Source of the DNA: Aculops lycopersici
Taxonomy: Eukaryota > Arthropoda > Arachnida > Trombidiformes > Eriophyidae
Length of the DNA stretch: 64,000 bases
Direction of reading: 5' to 3'
Assembly: GCA_015350385.1 (NCBI GenBank)
Contig: WNKI01000001.1
Location: forward strand, 4,845,026-4,909,025
The translations under genes and the position numbers were made by a program. The notes beneath the pieces were generated by a model that was given only the letters and a program-made list of their open reading frames with translations, made no database searches and had not been told where the DNA came from. Shown here piece after piece: positions 59,946 to 64,000 of this stretch (its first letter is position 1; each line of letters opens with the position of its first letter).

Positions 59946-62900
59946 GTTATAACAACTGGCCGACCATAATATTGCCACATCAGTGATGCTTGTCCTAATA
60001 GATGTGTTGTTACCTTTGTCGCCGTAATCATTTGATAACGAGCTCACATATCTTTTCATTAAATCCCTGTATCCAGTTCCTATGGTCACCAAGTACCTCG
60101 AGCTCAAGTCTTCATAATCGCTCGCATGGTCGCAGTCAATTATTGTTGGACTCAGCAATGTGACATCGCTCTCGTATGGTCTAAACACAATTATTGGTTT
60201 CAAGGTGCTAGCCTCGATAACCATGAAACATCCATGACTTGTTCCAACGTACAGTTGATCTTTCAAATGAACCATACTGGAAACTCTGCTAGTTCTAGCC
60301 TCTTCGTAGTATTGCTCGATGTTGATAGATTCGAGACTCTCGCTACAAGGAACAAGTTTCCAGCATTCGAGCTTCCTAATGACACACTTATCCTCTAGAC
60401 TCCATTGGTGAATTGTGCAACCAGCTGCTGTCCATAAGGTTGTCGCCGAAGCTACAATATGATTGACGTCAGTTGATTGGCCAGTCTCAACAAGTCGCTC
60501 ACCAGTCATATCCACAGATTTTCTACCTGCAAGTGGCAGTATACTCTGGCGATTCAACTCGTTGTCGGCAATCTCCAGACAACTGATACCATTTGATTGA
60601 CCACAATAAACATGGATAGTTTGTTTTGGTTGAGTTTGTTCCTCTGGAGTTTGACGCTCGGGCAGTTTAGTCTTAGCCATATGAGGTGTCATAGAATCGA
60701 AGATGGCAAAGCAGGAGAAGGGTATGGAAGCATCGTCGAGTTGCTGACACTCCATTGACTCCACATCACAGATCCACAAGCCACCTGATTCCGTTAACAT
60801 CAACACGATATTTGTAGACTTGACATAATCCATCTTCTTCACCGAGGCATCAAAAGGTTGATACTTGAAAGTTAGCTGCGAGGTTTCAAGTTTGTTGAGA
60901 GTTTCATTGTTTTGTATCAGTGTTTTGTTTGCTGGTACTTGCAACTCATCCAAACGACCTGTTGATCGTGATCCTAGAGGCAACATGTGAATCGAGTTCT
61001 GGATGTCATACAACCAAATTTTGTGGTCAACGACACACAAACAGGTGGGTGAAAGGGTCGCGTTGCTTGCTTCTGGACTAAGTTGCTGATAATCCAGCCA
61101 ATGGCCCTGAGAGGCACTCATCACACTGGCCAGACAGGATTGCTGACCAAACCAAAGGTCAACCTCGTTCTGGTTGTTGTCCATGTACTGAATGGACCCT
61201 TTAAACTTCATCTCGTCCCTAGACTCTATGACTGCAACATCGAGGAGTTGCATAAACTCAGGTGTGCTAGATATAGACACAATCTGGCTTGCAGTTGGTC
61301 GCATATGAGGCTCTTGGGACCAACAGATGCTCATCAGGTCAATCATGTAACTTGGATAAATCAGATCTCTAGGAGATAGGGTAGGCCGACCTCCATCTGC
61401 TAAATGACTTCTAGCTCCTTCATTGTGTTTGAATGGCGGCCTCAAGGTTAACAGTTCATACATAAACATACCAAACGAAAAGCAATCCACTTTTTCAGTG
61501 TACTCCTCGTCGCCGTTGTGACGTAATATTTCGGGTGCCAAAAAGTTGATTGTACCAGCAAATCCCTTCCATATTCCAGTCGAAGAGGCTTGACGTGATA
61601 TTCCATAATCGGCGAGCTTTAGTTCAACACTTGAATCTTTCAGGTTGGTGGCGAATGGTGAAGGAAAGCTCCAAACTAAAACGTTCTCAGCCTTGAGGTC
61701 TCGGTAGATAACTCGACGTTGATGTAAAAATTCTAGGGCTCTTGCAACTTGAACTAGAGTTTTTTGAACGGAATATTGATCTATATGCATACCTGCTCGC
61801 TTGTAACTCTTAAAGATGTCATTAAGACAACCGAGAGGTGCAAGTTCTAGCACAATGGCAAGTGGTTTCACACAGAGTCCAATGAAAACTACAATGTTTG
61901 CGTGGCGAAGTGACTGTAAGATGTTGACCTCATGCCTAGCGGTGCAATACGACTTGCATGCACTATGAAATGGTTCCCGAGTCCAATTTGACTTTGCCGA
62001 TTTATAAGCAACCAAATCGTTGCTATCAGCCTCAGGTCCAGGATCAACAGGTTGTAGTAGCTTCAGTGCGACATCTTGATCTGTTTGACCGAGTTGATTG
62101 AACGGATACTCAGCCCGCAGGGTTCCCTTGAACACGAATCCAAAGGTTCCGCGGCCAACAAGTTTGCAACGATCAATTTGGTCGTTGTCGATCCTAAGCC
62201 CCTCGCAGATATCGTCAAATAAAATGTCTGGTGCTATTGTATTCAGCGCAATCGATCCATGGTTCGGGCATTTCAAACTGATGGCCTTGGGATCTCGCGA
62301 CGTCGTAATTCGGTTGATGGAAAACTTGCGGCTTCCGGTTATATCCGGCAAATCTGTAGAGATATTGTAAGCCTGATAAATGCAGTGCTCCACGTAGTAG
62401 CAATAGATACTTTGCAAGTCCACCTCTTCGCTATTAGCACTCATTGCTGGCTTACCTAAACTTGTTATCGCTTCCTGGGAAGGAACTATAGTAAAGTTTA
62501 CCTTGCCACCCGCTCCTGTTGCTCGCGATCCTCGTTGGTCCATTCGAGAGGATCTCTGGTGCGGAGGAGCCTGTTGCTTTGAGAGTAAAGCGGAACAGCT
62601 GATACACGGAACAATACGCGTTACCAGGTAATTGCCACCAAGAGTATGGGCAAACCTTGCGCCTAAACTTGGATACCAATCCTCAAGAAGATTATCGATG
62701 TGATCCACAGTTGTGGCCAGGAGTTGAGCAAGGTTCTGAGTACTTGGCTCTATAAAGTCCACAGACCCCTTGTCGTCGATCACTCTGAGTCGCCAGGATT
62801 TGATTGAAATGACTATGACATTTGAGTATTGCGTCAAGTCAAAGTTGCACCATTTGCTTGTGTTCGTTTCTTGCTTCTCGCCTTGATCACCTGCTTCCGC

Positions 62901-64000
62901 TTGTCCAACTTGGGCACACTGGACTTTATACTTGGACTGGACTATTGGGGATTCCTTTGACATAGTGCTCAATTCTTGGATACACATAAGAGGTACAACG
63001 GGCAAGTCGCCATTTGGTTTACAGTTAATGGTAGACTCCTGCTGAAGCGCCAAACTGATTCCGCCCTTCCAACAAGTCCAGCCAGCTCGAGATCCAATCC
63101 GCTCAATAAGCTTTGCATCGTCGCTGGACTCATTGATAACATGTGAGACAACATCGGTGCAAATGTCGTCATACTCGGGGTCGGATAGAATTCCCGACTG
63201 GAGTCTGGCCAAAAAGCCAGCAGGTAAGTAGCGAAGTAGAACCAGACGATATATATCCTTTTCCGGTTTTGATTCGGCGTCAATGCGTAGCTTCTCGTCG
63301 TTGGTCAGAGCGGTTTGCGTTGCGTTGGCCTTCGTTGGACCAATGCTAGTTGACCTCATAGCTGACTTATTGGATTCTAACCGACGGGCTACACTGCGAC
63401 CACGAGTTCTAGGCGCCATTTTGATCCGAAAATCCTGTTGCTCGCTGATAGCTCTTGGGTCAGAGGGAAGTAGCGAGGGTATAAGTAGAAACTGCGAGTT
63501 CCATGTGAGAGCAACCTCAAATTTGTTCAACAGGTTTACTACGTAAGATTGAATCCCGCCGCTCAGGTTAACATTAATCGATTTAAATAAAAACCCCAGA
63601 TCGTCTATCTTCATTAGACCATTCTTGACGTGAGGATTAATTTCACGAATAGTGACCACGTGACTGAGGATATCACACAACCACTGAGGGTCTAAGAAGT
63701 ATAAATCTCTCAGGTTGGCGTCCTCATAGTGTAGCAAAACTCCGTTCTCATGTAGAAACCTTGTTGCTTGATGTAGCTCACTATTGTAGTTGATCTCTCT
63801 AGAGTTCAAAGGTTCCAAATCCCTAAACTCCTTGTTGTATCTCACCTTCAGCTGCTCGGAGGTGATTCGCCTATACTCATCGTAAGTTAGAACAGGCTCT
63901 CGTTTATGTTGTTGGCGTTCGTGGGCAATCCAACTAACAATCTCTTCTAAATAAAGATAAGTTGCCGGTATCCTTTGTTCCAATAGGCGCTCGCTACTTC
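59940..64000 (-). CDS. LRRK: LRRK-type ROCO kinase, 5' part beyond the window
   Basis: A frame of about 1350 codons runs without an intron from the right edge to a TGA at 59940-59942. No start is visible; the frame remains open to base 64000. The order is: C-terminal part of the COR domain (about the first 200 visible residues, LDPQWLCDILSHVV), a long linker, a Ser/Thr kinase (about 605-870), and a WD40-like region to the end. The kinase has VGRGTFGFVFKG, VALKLL, IYRDLKAENVL (Tyr in place of His of HRD) and ADYG in place of DFG. The last two are hallmarks of LRRK1/2. APE is also present (LAPEIL). The LRR and ROC GTPase domains would lie outside the window. It overlaps RFC1 by 6 bp at the stop codons. 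Confidence 0.95.
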   Translation of the reverse strand, partial: SSERLLEQRIPATYLYLEEIVSWIAHERQQHKREPVLTYDEYRRITSEQLKVRYNKEFRDLEPLNSREINYNSELHQATRFLHENGVLLHYEDANLRDLYFLDPQWLCDILSHVVTIREINPHVKNGLMKIDDLGFLFKSINVNLSGGIQSYVVNLLNKFEVALTWNSQFLLIPSLLPSDPRAISEQQDFRIKMAPRTRGRSVARRLESNKSAMRSTSIGPTKANATQTALTNDEKLRIDAESKPEKDIYRLVLLRYLPAGFLARLQSGILSDPEYDDICTDVVSHVINESSDDAKLIERIGSRAGWTCWKGGISLALQQESTINCKPNGDLPVVPLMCIQELSTMSKESPIVQSKYKVQCAQVGQAEAGDQGEKQETNTSKWCNFDLTQYSNVIVISIKSWRLRVIDDKGSVDFIEPSTQNLAQLLATTVDHIDNLLEDWYPSLGARFAHTLGGNYLVTRIVPCISCSALLSKQQAPPHQRSSRMDQRGSRATGAGGKVNFTIVPSQEAITSLGKPAMSANSEEVDLQSIYCYYVEHCIYQAYNISTDLPDITGSRKFSINRITTSRDPKAISLKCPNHGSIALNTIAPDILFDDICEGLRIDNDQIDRCKLVGRGTFGFVFKGTLRAEYPFNQLGQTDQDVALKLLQPVDPGPEADSNDLVAYKSAKSNWTREPFHSACKSYCTARHEVNILQSLRHANIVVFIGLCVKPLAIVLELAPLGCLNDIFKSYKRAGMHIDQYSVQKTLVQVARALEFLHQRRVIYRDLKAENVLVWSFPSPFATNLKDSSVELKLADYGISRQASSTGIWKGFAGTINFLAPEILRHNGDEEYTEKVDCFSFGMFMYELLTLRPPFKHNEGARSHLADGGRPTLSPRDLIYPSYMIDLMSICWSQEPHMRPTASQIVSISSTPEFMQLLDVAVIESRDEMKFKGSIQYMDNNQNEVDLWFGQQSCLASVMSASQGHWLDYQQLSPEASNATLSPTCLCVVDHKIWLYDIQNSIHMLPLGSRSTGRLDELQVPANKTLIQNNETLNKLETSQLTFKYQPFDASVKKMDYVKSTNIVLMLTESGGLWICDVESMECQQLDDASIPFSCFAIFDSMTPHMAKTKLPERQTPEEQTQPKQTIHVYCGQSNGISCLEIADNELNRQSILPLAGRKSVDMTGERLVETGQSTDVNHIVASATTLWTAAGCTIHQWSLEDKCVIRKLECWKLVPCSESLESINIEQYYEEARTSRVSSMVHLKDQLYVGTSHGCFMVIEASTLKPIIVFRPYESDVTLLSPTIIDCDHASDYEDLSSRYLVTIGTGYRDLMKRYVSSLSNDYGDKGNNTSIRTSITDVAILWSASCYNL

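Noticed and set aside
63981..63983. LRRK start at 63983
   Set aside because: The codon there is TTG and the frame stays open to the window edge, while the LRR, ROC and part of COR are missing; the gene is simply cut by the window.

Overview
This is a eukaryotic nuclear window. Most genes are intronless or carry a few introns of about 90-120 bp with GT-AG borders. Gene content (astacin protease with EGF and CUB domains, N-WASP, NCLX, LRRK, Y-box protein) points to an animal, most likely an arthropod. Three tandem single-exon UDP-glycosyltransferases lack a signal peptide and a C-terminal membrane anchor. That resembles the bacterial-type UGTs known from plant-feeding mites, so an intron-poor acariform (prostigmatid) mite is my best guess. 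This is inference, not something the sequence proves.

Layout. Positions 1-22,800 show no convincing gene: microsatellites, (GA)n tracts, perfect short hairpins, and many CAGGTA/TACCTG hexamers concentrated at 11.7-22.1 kb. From 22.8 to 29.1 kb lies a head-to-tail UGT cluster of three intact genes, with one decayed copy between the first and second. NOB1 (minus strand) follows tail-to-tail. After a 2.9 kb gap comes a single-ORF SLC17-type transporter with unusually long hydrophilic additions (33.2-36.8 kb). A gap with a possible broken membrane-protein ORF follows, then a four-exon NCLX-type Na/Ca exchanger (40.7-43.0 kb) and a 5.9 kb gap. The remainder is gene-dense: N-WASP (+) and RPL26 (-) converge at 50.7-50.8 kb; a Y-box protein (+) diverges from RPL26; a secreted astacin follows; then a PHF10-like gene (-) and RFC1 (+) diverge from a 298 bp promoter. 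RFC1 meets LRRK (-) tail-to-tail with a 6 bp coding overlap, and LRRK runs off the right edge.

The most unusual points are two neighbouring, apparently domain-stripped nuclear proteins (RFC1 without its BRCT region but with a C-terminal PIP-like motif; a PHF10-like protein without PHD fingers), the bacterial-type UGT cluster with a visible pseudogene, and the CAGGTA-rich non-coding block. The genes are not a single pathway: detoxification-type enzymes on the left, housekeeping, cytoskeletal and signalling genes on the right.
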